DNA of 63,465 bases, from assembly GCA_046160865.1 (NCBI GenBank), contig JBJXHG010000133.1, forward strand, positions 1 to 63,465, given 5' to 3'. The notes under the pieces were generated by a model. It made no database searches, was not told the origin of the DNA, and saw only the letters and a program-made list of their open reading frames with translations. Origin of the DNA: JBJXHG01 sp046160865 (GTDB lineage: Bacteria; Planctomycetota; UBA1135; GCA-002686595). Positions 50,421 to 59,560 of the stretch are shown here, piece after piece. Positions within the stretch are counted from its first letter, which is position 1, and each line of letters begins with the position of its first letter. Both the position numbers and the translations under genes were made by a program.

Positions 50421-51385
50421 GCGTCCTGCGCGGGATCGTCTGCGCGCTGCTCGCGTGCGTAGCGCACGCGCAATCGAACCGCGCGTGGCCCGCGGAGATC
50501 GAGATCACCGGGCCGGCGGCGTCGATCGTGCTGTCGATGGGGGACGCAGGCCGCACGCTCGTCGACGGCGCGCTCGCGCGCGGTGAGACGCGCCGTCTCG
50601 AGGTGCACTTGCCGGCGATGAGCGCGTCGATGCGCTTCACGCCCACGATCGAGTTCGATGCGCGCGGATCGAGCGAGGGACGCGTGCGCTTCGTGGACTG
50701 GATCGACCGAGCGAGCGTGACCGAAGCGCTGCCGCCGGGGCTGCGCGCGCGTGCGCGGCCGCCGGTCGAGCGCGGTCGCGTGCGGCCCTCGGTCTCCGCG
50801 TTGTGCCTGTGCGCGGCGGCGCTCGTGCTCGGCGTGAGCTTGCGCCGCCGCCCGCGCGTGGTCGCCGCACTCGCGATCGGCTGCGCGGCGGGCGTGTACG
50901 TGCTTCCGCCGGATCGCGACCTCGATGCGATCGCACACGCGACCGTGTACGAGATCGCGGGCGGGGCTCCGCTCGCCCTGCGCGTGGACGCGAGCTTCGC
51001 GTGGCTGGAGCTGCCGCCGGCCGGACGCGAACTCGCGGTGGAGGTCCTGCCCGTCAATGTGCCGGTCGAGTGGCGCGTGAGCCTCACGGACGGCGGGCGG
51101 AAGGCGTCGAGTCCGAGCGCGCGCTTCTACCGCCTCGAGCTGCTCGATGCCGGCGCGCGTCGGATCGCGCGCGACGACAATGAATGGGGGCCGCTTTCCG
51201 AGGTCTGGACGCGCTTCGACGGCGATTGGGTGGCGCGCGGGGCGTGGAATCCGGGCACGGCGCTGCCGGCGGGGGCCGCGCGCGACGCGCCGCCGGGCTG
51301 GCTGGCGGCCGGGTTGCCGCAGGGCGTCGACGTCCTGCTCGCGCGCGCGCGAGACGAGGATGCGTATCTGCGCGTCATCTTTTGA
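50417..51385 (+). CDS. Exported membrane-anchored protein of unknown function
   Basis: The 322-residue protein has a signal peptide (IVCALLACVAHAQS), an extracytoplasmic segment (~20-120), one or two membrane helices (ALCLCAAALVLGVSL and VVAALAIGCAAGVYVLP) and a second extracytoplasmic C-terminal domain rich in beta-strand character. I see no enzyme motif. Its ATG overlaps the preceding stop (ATGA), tying it to the two membrane genes before it. The intergenic region after it leads to the ribosomal genes. Confidence 0.65.
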   Translation: MSVLRGIVCALLACVAHAQSNRAWPAEIEITGPAASIVLSMGDAGRTLVDGALARGETRRLEVHLPAMSASMRFTPTIEFDARGSSEGRVRFVDWIDRASVTEALPPGLRARARPPVERGRVRPSVSALCLCAAALVLGVSLRRRPRVVAALAIGCAAGVYVLPPDRDLDAIAHATVYEIAGGAPLALRVDASFAWLELPPAGRELAVEVLPVNVPVEWRVSLTDGGRKASSPSARFYRLELLDAGARRIARDDNEWGPLSEVWTRFDGDWVARGAWNPGTALPAGAARDAPPGWLAAGLPQGVDVLLARARDEDAYLRVIF

Positions 51386-51473
51386 TCCGCTCGATCAGCG
51401 TCTCTCGGACGCGATGGAGCGAGCAGCCCATTGATGCCCGGGGGGGCGGCCGTTACCTTTTTGACCCCTCGCA

Positions 51474-51496
51474 GTCGGGAGACGTCCATCTCCGAC
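51474..51496 (+). promoter_or_regulatory. Possible leader hairpin before rplM
   Basis: GTCGGGAGA (51474-51482) and TCTCCGAC (51489-51496) pair with one bulged G around CGTCCA, ending 16 bases before the rplM start. It could be a ribosomal-protein leader, but it does not match a known class that I can recognise, and no Shine-Dalgarno is evident before the ATG. Confidence 0.3.
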
Positions 51497-51512
51497 GCGC
51501 GGCACCCCGCTC

Positions 51513-51950
51513 ATGAGCACGACCCACGTTTCCGCTGATGCCGCGCCCGAGCGCTGCCTCCTCTACGACGCTTCCCAGCATCGCCTCGGTCGCCTGGCTG
51601 CGCAGATCGCGATGAACTTGATGGGGAAGGACATCCCTCAGTACACGCCGAACTCGCTGAACGGTGCGCTGGTCGTCGTCATCAACGCCGAGAAGGTGCA
51701 GACCACCGGCAAGAAGACGGAGCAGAAGGGGTACGCGCACTACACCGGCTATCCGAGCGGCCACAAGGTCGTTCCGTACGCCCGGCGCATGAAGGAGCAG
51801 CCGACGCACATCGTGAAGCTCGCGGTGAAGCGCATGCTCCCCAAGTCCACGCTCGGCCGCGACATGCTGCGCCGACTCAAGATCTACGCCGGTGCGGAGC
51901 ATCCGCACACCGCCCAGAAGCCCGTCAAGGTCGACAAGATCCGCTCATGA
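51513..51950 (+). CDS. rplM: 50S ribosomal protein L13
   Basis: L13 is an early-assembling protein of the large ribosomal subunit. The 145 residues show the family signature: LYDASQHRLGRLAAQIAMNL, then VVVINAEKVQTTGKKTEQKGY, and the C-terminal VKRMLPKSTLGRDMLRRLKIY and AGAEHPHTAQKP. It has a slightly longer N-terminus than E. coli L13 (residues 1-12). It overlaps rpsI by ATGA, the usual L13-S9 pairing. Confidence 0.97.
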   Translation: MSTTHVSADAAPERCLLYDASQHRLGRLAAQIAMNLMGKDIPQYTPNSLNGALVVVINAEKVQTTGKKTEQKGYAHYTGYPSGHKVVPYARRMKEQPTHIVKLAVKRMLPKSTLGRDMLRRLKIYAGAEHPHTAQKPVKVDKIRS

Positions 51951-52342
51951 GCACCGCGCAACTCACCTGGGGCCTCGGCCGCCGCAAGACCGCCGTCGCC
52001 CGCGTCCGCATCCATCCCGGCGCTGGCGGCTTTCTCGTCAACGGCCAGCCGTACGACCACTTCTTCCGGACGCTCGGGTCGCAGATGCGCACGCAAGAAC
52101 CGCTCAAGGTGACGAACACGCTCGGCACGTACGACGTGCAGTGCCGTGTCGACGGCGGCGGCGTCGCGGCGCAAGCCGACGCCGTCATGCTGGGCCTCGC
52201 GCGCGCGCTGAAGACCGTGAATCCGGGCTTCGACGACGTGCTGCGCGCGAACGGTCTCCTCACGCGTGACAGCCGCATGAAGGAACGCAAGAAGTTCGGC
52301 CGCCGCGGCGCGCGCCGGGGCTTCCAGTTCTCGAAGCGCTAA
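51947..52342 (+). CDS. rpsI: 30S ribosomal protein S9
   Basis: S9 belongs to the small ribosomal subunit, and its C-terminal tail reaches the P-site tRNA. The 131 residues include GLGRRKTAVARVRIHPGAG, GGGVAAQADAVMLGLARAL and the conserved end KFGRRGARRGFQFSKR, with the final SKR intact. The start overlaps rplM (ATGA). After it there are 62 bases before yebC with no obvious terminator. Confidence 0.97.
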   Translation: MSTAQLTWGLGRRKTAVARVRIHPGAGGFLVNGQPYDHFFRTLGSQMRTQEPLKVTNTLGTYDVQCRVDGGGVAAQADAVMLGLARALKTVNPGFDDVLRANGLLTRDSRMKERKKFGRRGARRGFQFSKR

Positions 52343-52404
52343 CGCTCGGTTGCGCAGCGCGCGGCCTCGCGCGAATCGTTCCCTTCGGTCGCGAGCACGA
52401 CACG

Positions 52405-53157
52405 ATGGCCGGTCACTCCCATTCCGCCAACATCGCCGCGCGCAAGGGCGCCGTCGACAAGAAGCGCGCGCGGAACTTCAGCAAGTTTTCGCGCGCGATC
52501 ATCTCGGCGGTGCGGCAAGGCGGGCCGGACGCGGACTCGAACCTCAAGCTCAAGTACGCGGTCGAGAAAGCGCGCGCGGGCAACATGCCCAAAGACAACA
52601 TCGAGCGCGCGATCAAGCGCGGCGCGGGCGACAAGAGCGGCGATGCGTTCGAGGAGCTCTCCTACGAAGGCTACGCGCCCGGCGGCATCGCGCTGCTCGT
52701 CTCCTGCCTGACGGACAATCGCAGCCGCACGGCGCCCGACATCCGCTACATCTTCGATCGCGCCGACGGCAACATCGGCGCGCCCGGCTCCGTCGGGTTC
52801 CTCTTCCAGTTCCGCTCGATCTATCTCGCCGACCGCGACGGACGGACCGAAGACGCGCTGATGGAGATCGTCCTCGACGTGGGGGCGGAAGACCTGCAGG
52901 TCGAGGGCGACGTAGCGACGATCCTCGCACCCCCGACCGAGTTCTTGCCGGTCAAGCGCGCGCTCGAGGCGCGCGGACTCGAGCTCGTCTCGGCGGAGCT
53001 CGGCTACGTGCCGCAAACCACGGTGCGGGTCGAGGACAAGGAAACGGCGCGCAAAGTTCTCAAGCTGATCGAGCTGCTCGAGGACAACGAGGACGTGCAG
53101 AACGTCTACGCGAACTACGACATCCCCGCGGAGTGGATCGCCGAGCTCGCCACGTGA
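52405..53157 (+). CDS. yebC: YebC/PmpR family transcriptional regulator or translation factor
   Basis: The 250-residue protein has the invariant start MAGHSHSANIAARKGAVDKK and the MPKDNIERAIKRG and YEGYAPGGIALLVSCLTDN motifs. Family members were described as DNA-binding regulators and more recently as factors easing ribosome stalling at proline stretches; either may apply. It is in the rplM-rpsI neighbourhood and followed closely by the REC-GGDEF-like gene. Confidence 0.95.
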   Translation: MAGHSHSANIAARKGAVDKKRARNFSKFSRAIISAVRQGGPDADSNLKLKYAVEKARAGNMPKDNIERAIKRGAGDKSGDAFEELSYEGYAPGGIALLVSCLTDNRSRTAPDIRYIFDRADGNIGAPGSVGFLFQFRSIYLADRDGRTEDALMEIVLDVGAEDLQVEGDVATILAPPTEFLPVKRALEARGLELVSAELGYVPQTTVRVEDKETARKVLKLIELLEDNEDVQNVYANYDIPAEWIAELAT

Positions 53158-53245
53158 GCGCCGGCGTGTCGCTGCGAAGCGCAGGGTTGATCGAAGCGGA
53201 CGGGGTGTGCCAAGCTCTCGTCGACGAAGCCGCGAGAGTCATTTC

Positions 53246-53250
53246 GGAGG
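53246..53250 (+). promoter_or_regulatory. Ribosome binding site that decides the start of the REC-GGDEF-like gene
   Basis: GGAGG followed by TGATC and ATG at 53256 is an almost ideal Shine-Dalgarno context. It favours this start over the upstream in-frame GTG at 53154 that overlaps the yebC stop. Confidence 0.75.
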
Positions 53251-53255
53251 TGATC

Positions 53256-54185
53256 ATGGGCGACGGACTGCGAACGATCCGATTGGTGACGACCGACGAA
53301 TCCTTGATCGCGTCGGCGCGCGCCGCCGCCAAGACCATGGAGGGTTGGGAAGTCGAGAGCGTGACCTCCACGAGGGAGCTGCTCGTCCTCCCGCCTGCGA
53401 TGGGCGACGTGGTCCTGCTCGACAGCTGGCTGCGCGGCGTGAACGTGTACGAAGCGTGCCGCTCGCTGACCGGCAACACGCGCTGCCGCACGTTCCTCGT
53501 CGTCGAGCAAGGCAACGCGCTCGCCGAGCCGATCGCGCGCTTCTGCGGCGCGACGGGCGTGCTTTACCGGCCGCTCGTTCCGAGCCGTATGCGCGAAGCG
53601 CTCGAGCGCAGCGGACCCGGACGTCCCGAGATCGCGCGCGAGCGCCGCGGCTCGGAATCCGACGAGCCCGTGCTGCCGCAGGACTTGCTCACCGATCTCG
53701 CCGGGATTCCGGACGTCGGGCTCGTCACCGCGCTCACCGATCCGGAGACGAGCTTGTTCAACTTCGCGTTCCTCAACTACAAGCTCGACGAGGAATACAA
53801 GCGCGCGCGCCGCTTCGGACAGCCGCTGTCCTGCGTGATGCTCGGCTTCGAAGGCCAGGTCAGCGAGCAAGTGCTGCGCGAGCTCTCGAGCGTGTTCCTC
53901 GAGGCATCGCGCGACACCGACATCCTCGGTCGTTTCGACGAGACGTCGTTCCTCTTCCTCCTTCCGAACACCGGCCCTGACGGCGCGAGCGTGATGGCGC
54001 GGCGCGTCGGAGAGCTCGCGACCGAGCGCGGCCTGATCGATCTCGTCGGCGATCCCGTCGTGATCTCCGTCGGCATCGCCGGCTGTCCGCACTCCGAAGT
54101 GCGCAAGCGCGAGGACCTCTACAACCGCGCGCGGCAAGCGTTCCTGCGCGCGCGGCAAGAAGGCGGCACCGTCGTGTGCGCCTGA
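53256..54185 (+). CDS. Receiver-like domain plus degenerate GGDEF domain protein
   Basis: The 309-residue protein has an N-terminal receiver-like fold (~1-115, TIRLVTTDESLIASARAA and GDVVLLDSWLRGVN) and a C-terminal GGDEF-family domain (~150-300). The domain begins DPETSLFNFAFLNYKLDEEYKRARRFG and has the LLPNTGPDGASVMARRVGE segment. The GGDEF signature is replaced (LGRFDETSF), so it is unlikely to make cyclic di-GMP. The receiver part has an Asp in VVLLDSW but lacks the usual paired acidic residues. It may be an allosteric or scaffold protein. The strong ribosome site at 53246 sets the start. It follows yebC by 98 bases. Confidence 0.8.
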   Translation: MGDGLRTIRLVTTDESLIASARAAAKTMEGWEVESVTSTRELLVLPPAMGDVVLLDSWLRGVNVYEACRSLTGNTRCRTFLVVEQGNALAEPIARFCGATGVLYRPLVPSRMREALERSGPGRPEIARERRGSESDEPVLPQDLLTDLAGIPDVGLVTALTDPETSLFNFAFLNYKLDEEYKRARRFGQPLSCVMLGFEGQVSEQVLRELSSVFLEASRDTDILGRFDETSFLFLLPNTGPDGASVMARRVGELATERGLIDLVGDPVVISVGIAGCPHSEVRKREDLYNRARQAFLRARQEGGTVVCA

Positions 54186-54346
54186 CCGGCGGCGCCGTCG
54201 TCTGCGGCCAAGTCCCGACGACTTCTAATCGGTGGAGCGGCATGCGTTAGGCACTTCGCTGCGTCCCCGAGCCCCGTGCGCAACGCTCTCCGCGGGCTCT
54301 GACTCACGCCGAAATCCCTCGTCACTCCGACCGCAGCGCGGGCGGC

Positions 54347-55276
54347 ATGATGGTGTCGATGACTTGGTGGCAACGTTTGCTCGCGCGGTTTCGCGGTGCG
54401 CCGGCGATCCCCGTGGCTCGCGATGCCGATCCCGCAGCGCTCGAGCCGAGCCCGCCGTCCGCGAGCAAGACCGCACTCGCGGCCTTGCTCGCCGAGATGC
54501 GCTCGGGTCTCGCGACACGCGAACTACACGTCAAGCCGCTCGACACGCGCACGCGCGAGCCGCAGATTCCCGACGTGACGGGCGACGCGCTCCGCTTCCA
54601 CCTCGTGCTCGACGACGCGGGCGAGTACCTCGTCGTGTGCGGGAGTGCCATCGCGATCGGGCACCTGCGCTCGGATGCGCCGCTGCGTTTTCTCGCCGAC
54701 GTCGAAGCCTGCCACGCGCGTTTGGTGCACGAGGCCGTGTTCCACGCCGGCGCAGGTTGGCGAATCGAGCGTCACAGCGCAGCGCACGTGCGCGTGAATG
54801 GCCGCGACGTGACCGCGTGCGGCTTGTTCGACGGCGACGAGGTCGAGCTCGCGCGCAACTTGCGCTTCCGCTTTCGCGAGCCTGAAGCGGCCAGCCGCTC
54901 GGCGGTGCTCGAACTCCTGGGGGGCGCGGAGTGCGAGGGTTGCTCGAAGGTCCTGCTCCTCGCGCGTGGTGCGGAGGGCATGGTGCGCATCGGAGCGCGC
55001 CGCAATCGGCACATTCCGCTGGCGGACGTCGAGCACGAGATCGCGCTTACGTTCGGCGCGGGCGAGCTCGTCTTGCATTGCGCGGGCGGGATCCGCGGGC
55101 TCGACCTGGTGACGCGCGCACGGATGCGCGGTGAAAGCGTGGTGACCGAGATCTCCGTTCCGTGTCCGCCGCGCGATGCACTGCACATGCTCGTCGACGC
55201 GCGCGCGACGGGCCGGCCGCCGATCGGCCTCTCACTCGCACCGGCGGCGCCCGCGCATGGCCCGAGGGATCCGTGA
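54347..55276 (+). CDS. Possible FHA-like protein
   Basis: The 309-residue protein is cytoplasmic with no signal. The middle (~130-190) resembles a forkhead-associated domain, with WRIERHSAAHVRVNGRDVTA and LFDGDEVELARNLRFRFRE reading like the RxS-H-VNG-LxDGDxI pattern. A second, FHA-like pass at ~195-260 has KVLLLARGAEGMVRIGARRNRHIPL and HEIALTF. FHA domains bind phosphothreonine, and a Ser/Thr kinase gene follows directly, supporting a shared pathway. The fit is partial and an FHA search should decide it. Confidence 0.65.
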   Translation: MMVSMTWWQRLLARFRGAPAIPVARDADPAALEPSPPSASKTALAALLAEMRSGLATRELHVKPLDTRTREPQIPDVTGDALRFHLVLDDAGEYLVVCGSAIAIGHLRSDAPLRFLADVEACHARLVHEAVFHAGAGWRIERHSAAHVRVNGRDVTACGLFDGDEVELARNLRFRFREPEAASRSAVLELLGGAECEGCSKVLLLARGAEGMVRIGARRNRHIPLADVEHEIALTFGAGELVLHCAGGIRGLDLVTRARMRGESVVTEISVPCPPRDALHMLVDARATGRPPIGLSLAPAAPAHGPRDP

Positions 55277-55426
55277 GCGCTGTGCGGCGATGGATGCGGA
55301 CGGAAGCGCTCGTGCGGTGGCACGCTTGCGCCTCGAGCGGATCTCGGGCGGACGCGGGCGCACGACGTTGGTGGCGAGCTTTGCATGCGCGTACGATGGC
55401 TGCGGCCTGGCCGCTGTCCTGAAGCA

Positions 55427-56872
55427 ATGGACTGGGAAGCCTTCTACAACAACTTTCGCCAGCCGGATTTCTTGCCCGGCTACGAGATCCAGAATCGCCT
55501 CGGCGGTGGCGCATTCGGCGAGGTCTACAAGGCGAAGAAGCACTCGATCGGCAAGGCCTTCGCGGTCAAGTTCCTGAAGATCGACGACGACGCGCAACGG
55601 GAAGCGGTCGAGCGCGAGCTCGAGCAAGTGCGCCACTTCGCCGCGATCGATCATCCGAACCTGGTCACGATCGAAGACCTCGGCACCGTGATGGGCGTGC
55701 CGTACGTCGTCATGGGTTACGCGGGTGAGGACACGCTCGCGCGTGCGCTGAGGCAGAAGTCGCTGAACTCGGAGAGCGCGCTGCTCTACTTCGTGCAAGC
55801 GTGCCGCGGCGTGCTCGCGTTGCACGACCGGCGCCTGGTGCACTTCGATCTGAAGCCGAGCAACATCTTCTTGAAGGGCGACATCGCGCGCGTCGGCGAC
55901 TACGGACTCGCGAAGATGATGACGGACGGACGCCTGACGCTCAGCTTCGGGCGCGGCACGCCGCAGTACATGGCGCCCGAGATGCTCCGCAATCGCGCCG
56001 ACCAGCGCGCGGACATCTATTCGCTCGGCGTGATCCTGTACGAGAGCATGGCGTCGAAGCTGCCGTTCGAGAGCGACCTGCCCGGCGCGGTGCCGATGCG
56101 CGAGAAAGACGAGCCGCCGCAGTTCCCGTCCGATTTCCCGGCGCTCGCGCGCGTGGCCGTCGAGCGCTGTCTGCGCATCGATCCGAAGGATCGCTACGAC
56201 AGCATCTCGGAGCTGCTCACCGACCTCGGTCAGACCGCGCGGCCGGGCGACTCCGTGCGTTTGAGCTTGTCGTCGGGATCGCCAGGACGCCGTGTCACGC
56301 CCGTCGACATCCCCACGCCGATCGGCGACAAGAGCGAAGCCCGCACGACGGCGGCCGAGCTCACGCGCGGCGCCGTGGAAGTCGCACGCGGGATGTGGGA
56401 CGGGTTGCGCACCGCCAGCCAACCGCCGCGCCCGGTGCGCGCGGAAGCAGCCGTGGTTTCGGCCATGCCGGCCGTGATGCCGATGCCGAGCTCCCCACGT
56501 CCGAGCGAGGTCGTTCCCGGCGAAGCGCTCGTGATCCACGCGCTCTCCGATCGACCGCTCCCGGCGATTCCGAGCGTGTCGCGCGGCGCCGAGTCGACGA
56601 TCCCGGTGCCACCGCGCGCCGCGGGCGGCTGGTTCGGCACCGTTGCCGCGACGGCACAGCTCGGCATCGAGGTGTGGTTCACGCTGCTCCGCGGTCTCGC
56701 CGGCCGCTTGCGCGGTGCGCCGCGCGCGGCGCAAGCGCGGCGCGGGTTCTTCGCGTGGGTCGGGCGCTGGCTCGGCCGCGGAGTGCGACTGCTCGCGTTC
56801 CTCGTGCTCGCCGCGCTGCTCGGCGGGTTGTGCACGCTCGCGTTCTACCACCTGTCCGTCGATTCCCCGTGA
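55427..56872 (+). CDS. Tail-anchored Ser/Thr protein kinase
   Basis: The 481-residue protein has an N-terminal Hanks-type kinase domain (~19-275). It shows the glycine loop RLGGGAFGEVYKAK, catalytic Lys48 in FAVKFLK, the catalytic loop LVHFDLKPSNIFL (HFD instead of HRD), the DFG-equivalent RVGDYGLAKMM, and GTPQYMAPEML. A Pro/Ser-rich linker (~280-410) follows, and one membrane helix at the very C-terminus (LLAFLVLAALLGGLCTLAFY). There is little outside the membrane, so it senses something from within the cytoplasm or membrane. Its stop overlaps the sigma factor start (GTGA), so kinase and sigma factor are coupled. Confidence 0.92.
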   Translation: MDWEAFYNNFRQPDFLPGYEIQNRLGGGAFGEVYKAKKHSIGKAFAVKFLKIDDDAQREAVERELEQVRHFAAIDHPNLVTIEDLGTVMGVPYVVMGYAGEDTLARALRQKSLNSESALLYFVQACRGVLALHDRRLVHFDLKPSNIFLKGDIARVGDYGLAKMMTDGRLTLSFGRGTPQYMAPEMLRNRADQRADIYSLGVILYESMASKLPFESDLPGAVPMREKDEPPQFPSDFPALARVAVERCLRIDPKDRYDSISELLTDLGQTARPGDSVRLSLSSGSPGRRVTPVDIPTPIGDKSEARTTAAELTRGAVEVARGMWDGLRTASQPPRPVRAEAAVVSAMPAVMPMPSSPRPSEVVPGEALVIHALSDRPLPAIPSVSRGAESTIPVPPRAAGGWFGTVAATAQLGIEVWFTLLRGLAGRLRGAPRAAQARRGFFAWVGRWLGRGVRLLAFLVLAALLGGLCTLAFYHLSVDSP

Positions 56873-57795
56873 GCGACTGGACGCCCGACATCGCGCGCTT
56901 GCAGGCGTTCGACGACCAGGAATGGTTGCGCGTCGAGCGCGCGTTCTGCGGACGATTGATGGCGTACGTCTCGCGCCGCGTGCCCGACGATCAAGCGCGC
57001 GAGGACATCTTGCAGGAGACGTTCCTCGGCGCCGTGCGCGGCATCGCGCAGTTCGACCCGATCTTCACGTTCGAGCAGTACCTCTTCGGCATCTGCAAGA
57101 ATCGCACGATCGATCACATGCGGCGGCAGAAGGTCGCGACGCTCGGTGGCGCGACGGAAGACGACGAGCCGCCGCTCATCGAAGTGCTCGCGCGCGAGAG
57201 CGAGACGCCGAGCCGCATCGTTCGCAACCGCGACTTGGCGCGCGCGGGCCGCGATCTCCTGCAGGGCATTCTGCGCGATTGGGTGCAGGAGACATGGCAG
57301 AGCGGGGAGTTCGTGCGCTTGATGGTGATCGAGGCGCTCTTCCGCGGTCAGTGGCGCAATCGCGACACGTGGAAGCGCTTCGACTTGCGCGACGAGACCT
57401 CGGTCGCGGGGATCAAGTTCCGCGCGCTGCGGAGGCTGCGCGAGCTCGCACTCGTGCGTGATCCTGATGGACGCGTGCTGCCGCTGCTGGCGCACGCGAT
57501 GCAGGACGACGAGCAGCTCTCGGTCGACGTCGCGCAGACGTGGTGCGCGGGTCGTGTGAGTTGTCCGGCGCGCCACTGGCTCGCGCGCCGGCTCGCGGGC
57601 ACGCTCGAGGCGGGACCGAACGAGTTCCTCGCGTTCCACCTGAACGAGATGGGCTGCGAGTGGTGTCAGGCGAATCACGACGATCTCGTGCGCGACGAAC
57701 GATCCGCATCGCTCGAGCCGCTGCTCGACAAGGTCGGCGCGTCGACGCTGCAGTACCTGCGCTCGCGCACGATTCCGGGCCCCAATCAGGCGTAG
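56869..57795 (+). CDS. ECF-like RNA polymerase sigma factor with a C-terminal CxxC segment
   Basis: The 308-residue protein has a sigma region 2 (VSRRVPDDQAREDILQETFL and QYLFGICKNRTIDHMRRQK) and a region 4-like helix-turn-helix (VAGIKFRALRRLRELA). The ~110-residue C-terminal extension contains HLNEMGCEWCQANHDDL, like the H...CxxC zinc motif of anti-sigma domains. This suggests built-in, zinc-dependent regulation. The GTG start overlaps the kinase stop, so phosphorylation by that kinase is a reasonable hypothesis. Regions 2 and 4 are joined by a longer linker than in typical ECF factors. Confidence 0.87.
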   Translation: MSDWTPDIARLQAFDDQEWLRVERAFCGRLMAYVSRRVPDDQAREDILQETFLGAVRGIAQFDPIFTFEQYLFGICKNRTIDHMRRQKVATLGGATEDDEPPLIEVLARESETPSRIVRNRDLARAGRDLLQGILRDWVQETWQSGEFVRLMVIEALFRGQWRNRDTWKRFDLRDETSVAGIKFRALRRLRELALVRDPDGRVLPLLAHAMQDDEQLSVDVAQTWCAGRVSCPARHWLARRLAGTLEAGPNEFLAFHLNEMGCEWCQANHDDLVRDERSASLEPLLDKVGASTLQYLRSRTIPGPNQA

Positions 57796-57924
57796 CGGAC
57801 CGAAGCGAGCGGGCGCCGGCCGTTGCGAGCGTGCGCGGCGGCGCGGTGTGCGATCCGAGTAAGCCGCGTGCCGTGCACGGTCCTCGGCGTTACGCTCTTC
57901 GGGCCCATGTCGAAAGGCTGTCCG

Positions 57925-59457
57925 ATGCTGCGTCGCGTCCTCGTGTCCTTCCGAAACGGCCGTGCTCTGCGCGGCGCCGCCGTGTTCGCGTCGCTCGCGG
58001 CCATCGAGCTCTCGTTCGTGCCGAGCGCGTGCGCGGCGCCGGCGATTCCGCTGCCCGTCGCGTCGACACGCTTGGCTGCCGCGCTCGACACGGTGGACGC
58101 GGGCAAGATCCGCGCGGACCTCTACTTCGTCGCGGACGATTTGCTCGAGGGACGCGACACGCCGAGCACGGGTCTCAAGATCACGGCGCGCTTCCTGCGC
58201 GCGCGTCTGGAACGCCTCGGCTGGAAGCCGGGCACGCCGAACGGTTACTTCCACGAGTATCCGCTCGAGTCGAATCGACTCGACGAGACGCACTCGAAGA
58301 TCACGTGGCGCAAGGGCGATGTCGCCGTCGATCTCGCGTTCGGCAGCGACTACTGGCTGCCGTCGACGTTCGAGATCGTCGACCTCGCGACGTCCGGCGG
58401 CGTCGTGTACTGCGGTCGCGGGCGCAAGGACGACTTCGAATCCGCGAACGTGACCGGCAAGTGGGCGCTGTGCACGGATCCGAGCCAGGAGCTACGGCCG
58501 CTGCGCAATCTCGCGCGTGAAAAAGGCGCGCTGGGCGTGATCCTCGCGCCGAGTCCCGACTCACCGCTGTCCGAGCGCGAAGAGCGGCTCGACAAGGATC
58601 TCGCGCGCTTGCGCCGCGGCTCGGTCAGCCAGCCCGCGAAGAAGAAGGAAGACGCGCGGCCCGTGTTTCCGCAGATCGTGCTGCAGCGCCCGGCGGCGAG
58701 AGCACTGCTCGCGGCGATTTCCGATGGCAGTGCATTGCCGCCGATCGGCACCGACACCGCCGTCACGTTCAGCGAGACGCGCGATCTCGAGGGCGAGGGC
58801 GGTCGCATCCAAGTCGAGAACGTGTGCGGCCTCTGGCCCGGCAACGATCCGGTGCTGTCGAAGGAAGTCATCATCGTCTCCGCGCACTACGACCACGTCG
58901 GGATGGCGGGTGGCGTGGTCCACAACGGCGCGGACGACAACGGCAGCGGCACGTGCGGCTTGCTCGCGCTCGCGGAAGCGCTGACGCACTACGGCCCGAT
59001 GCGGCGCTCCGTGATGCTGATCTGGGTGTCGGGCGAAGAGAAGGGGCTGTGGGGCTCGGCCGCGTGGGCCGAGTCGCCGTCGCTGCCCGAAGGCTTTCGC
59101 GCTGTCGCCGACGTCAACATCGACATGATCGGACGCAATGCGCCCGACAAGCTCCTCATCACGCCGACGCGCGAGCGCGCGCAGGACTACAACGGCTTGG
59201 TGAAGTTGACCGAGCGCCTGAGCGAGCTCGAGGGCTTCCCGACGCTCGGCAGTGCGGACCAGTACTACAAGCGCTCGGACCACATCAACTTCGCGAAGCT
59301 CGGCATCCCGGTGATGTTCTTGTTCTCGGACGTGCACGAGGACTATCACCAACCCGGCGACGATCCCGAGAAGGTCGACTACGACAAGGTGCGGAGAGTG
59401 ACGCGACTCGTTCTGCGCATCTTGGACGGCCTGCAGACGGACGAAATGCCGCGCTAG
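57925..59457 (+). CDS. M28 family aminopeptidase, exported
   Basis: The 510-residue protein has a signal peptide (GAAVFASLAAIELSFVPSACA). A PA-like insert (~100-270) sits within the zinc peptidase domain. The metal ligands are in VSAHYDHVGM (His, Asp), NGADDNGSGTCGLL (Asp), WVSGEEKGLWGS (catalytic Glu and ligand Glu), NIDMIGRN and VHEDYHQPGDD (His). The start at 57925 has an AAAGG site eight bases upstream; an ATG at 57907 lacks one. It differs in domain order from the M28 gene at 13792, having no PDZ domain. It follows the sigma factor gene but has its own ~129-base leader. Confidence 0.9.
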   Translation: MLRRVLVSFRNGRALRGAAVFASLAAIELSFVPSACAAPAIPLPVASTRLAAALDTVDAGKIRADLYFVADDLLEGRDTPSTGLKITARFLRARLERLGWKPGTPNGYFHEYPLESNRLDETHSKITWRKGDVAVDLAFGSDYWLPSTFEIVDLATSGGVVYCGRGRKDDFESANVTGKWALCTDPSQELRPLRNLAREKGALGVILAPSPDSPLSEREERLDKDLARLRRGSVSQPAKKKEDARPVFPQIVLQRPAARALLAAISDGSALPPIGTDTAVTFSETRDLEGEGGRIQVENVCGLWPGNDPVLSKEVIIVSAHYDHVGMAGGVVHNGADDNGSGTCGLLALAEALTHYGPMRRSVMLIWVSGEEKGLWGSAAWAESPSLPEGFRAVADVNIDMIGRNAPDKLLITPTRERAQDYNGLVKLTERLSELEGFPTLGSADQYYKRSDHINFAKLGIPVMFLFSDVHEDYHQPGDDPEKVDYDKVRRVTRLVLRILDGLQTDEMPR

Positions 59458-59560
59458 CCTCGATGGCATCGCGGGTCCAAGCATCAAAGGCTGTGGTCTT
59501 GGACCTCAGGCGCGCCAGCGAAACGCAACTCGCCTGGGAGCGGCCAAGGCGGAAGTTGAG

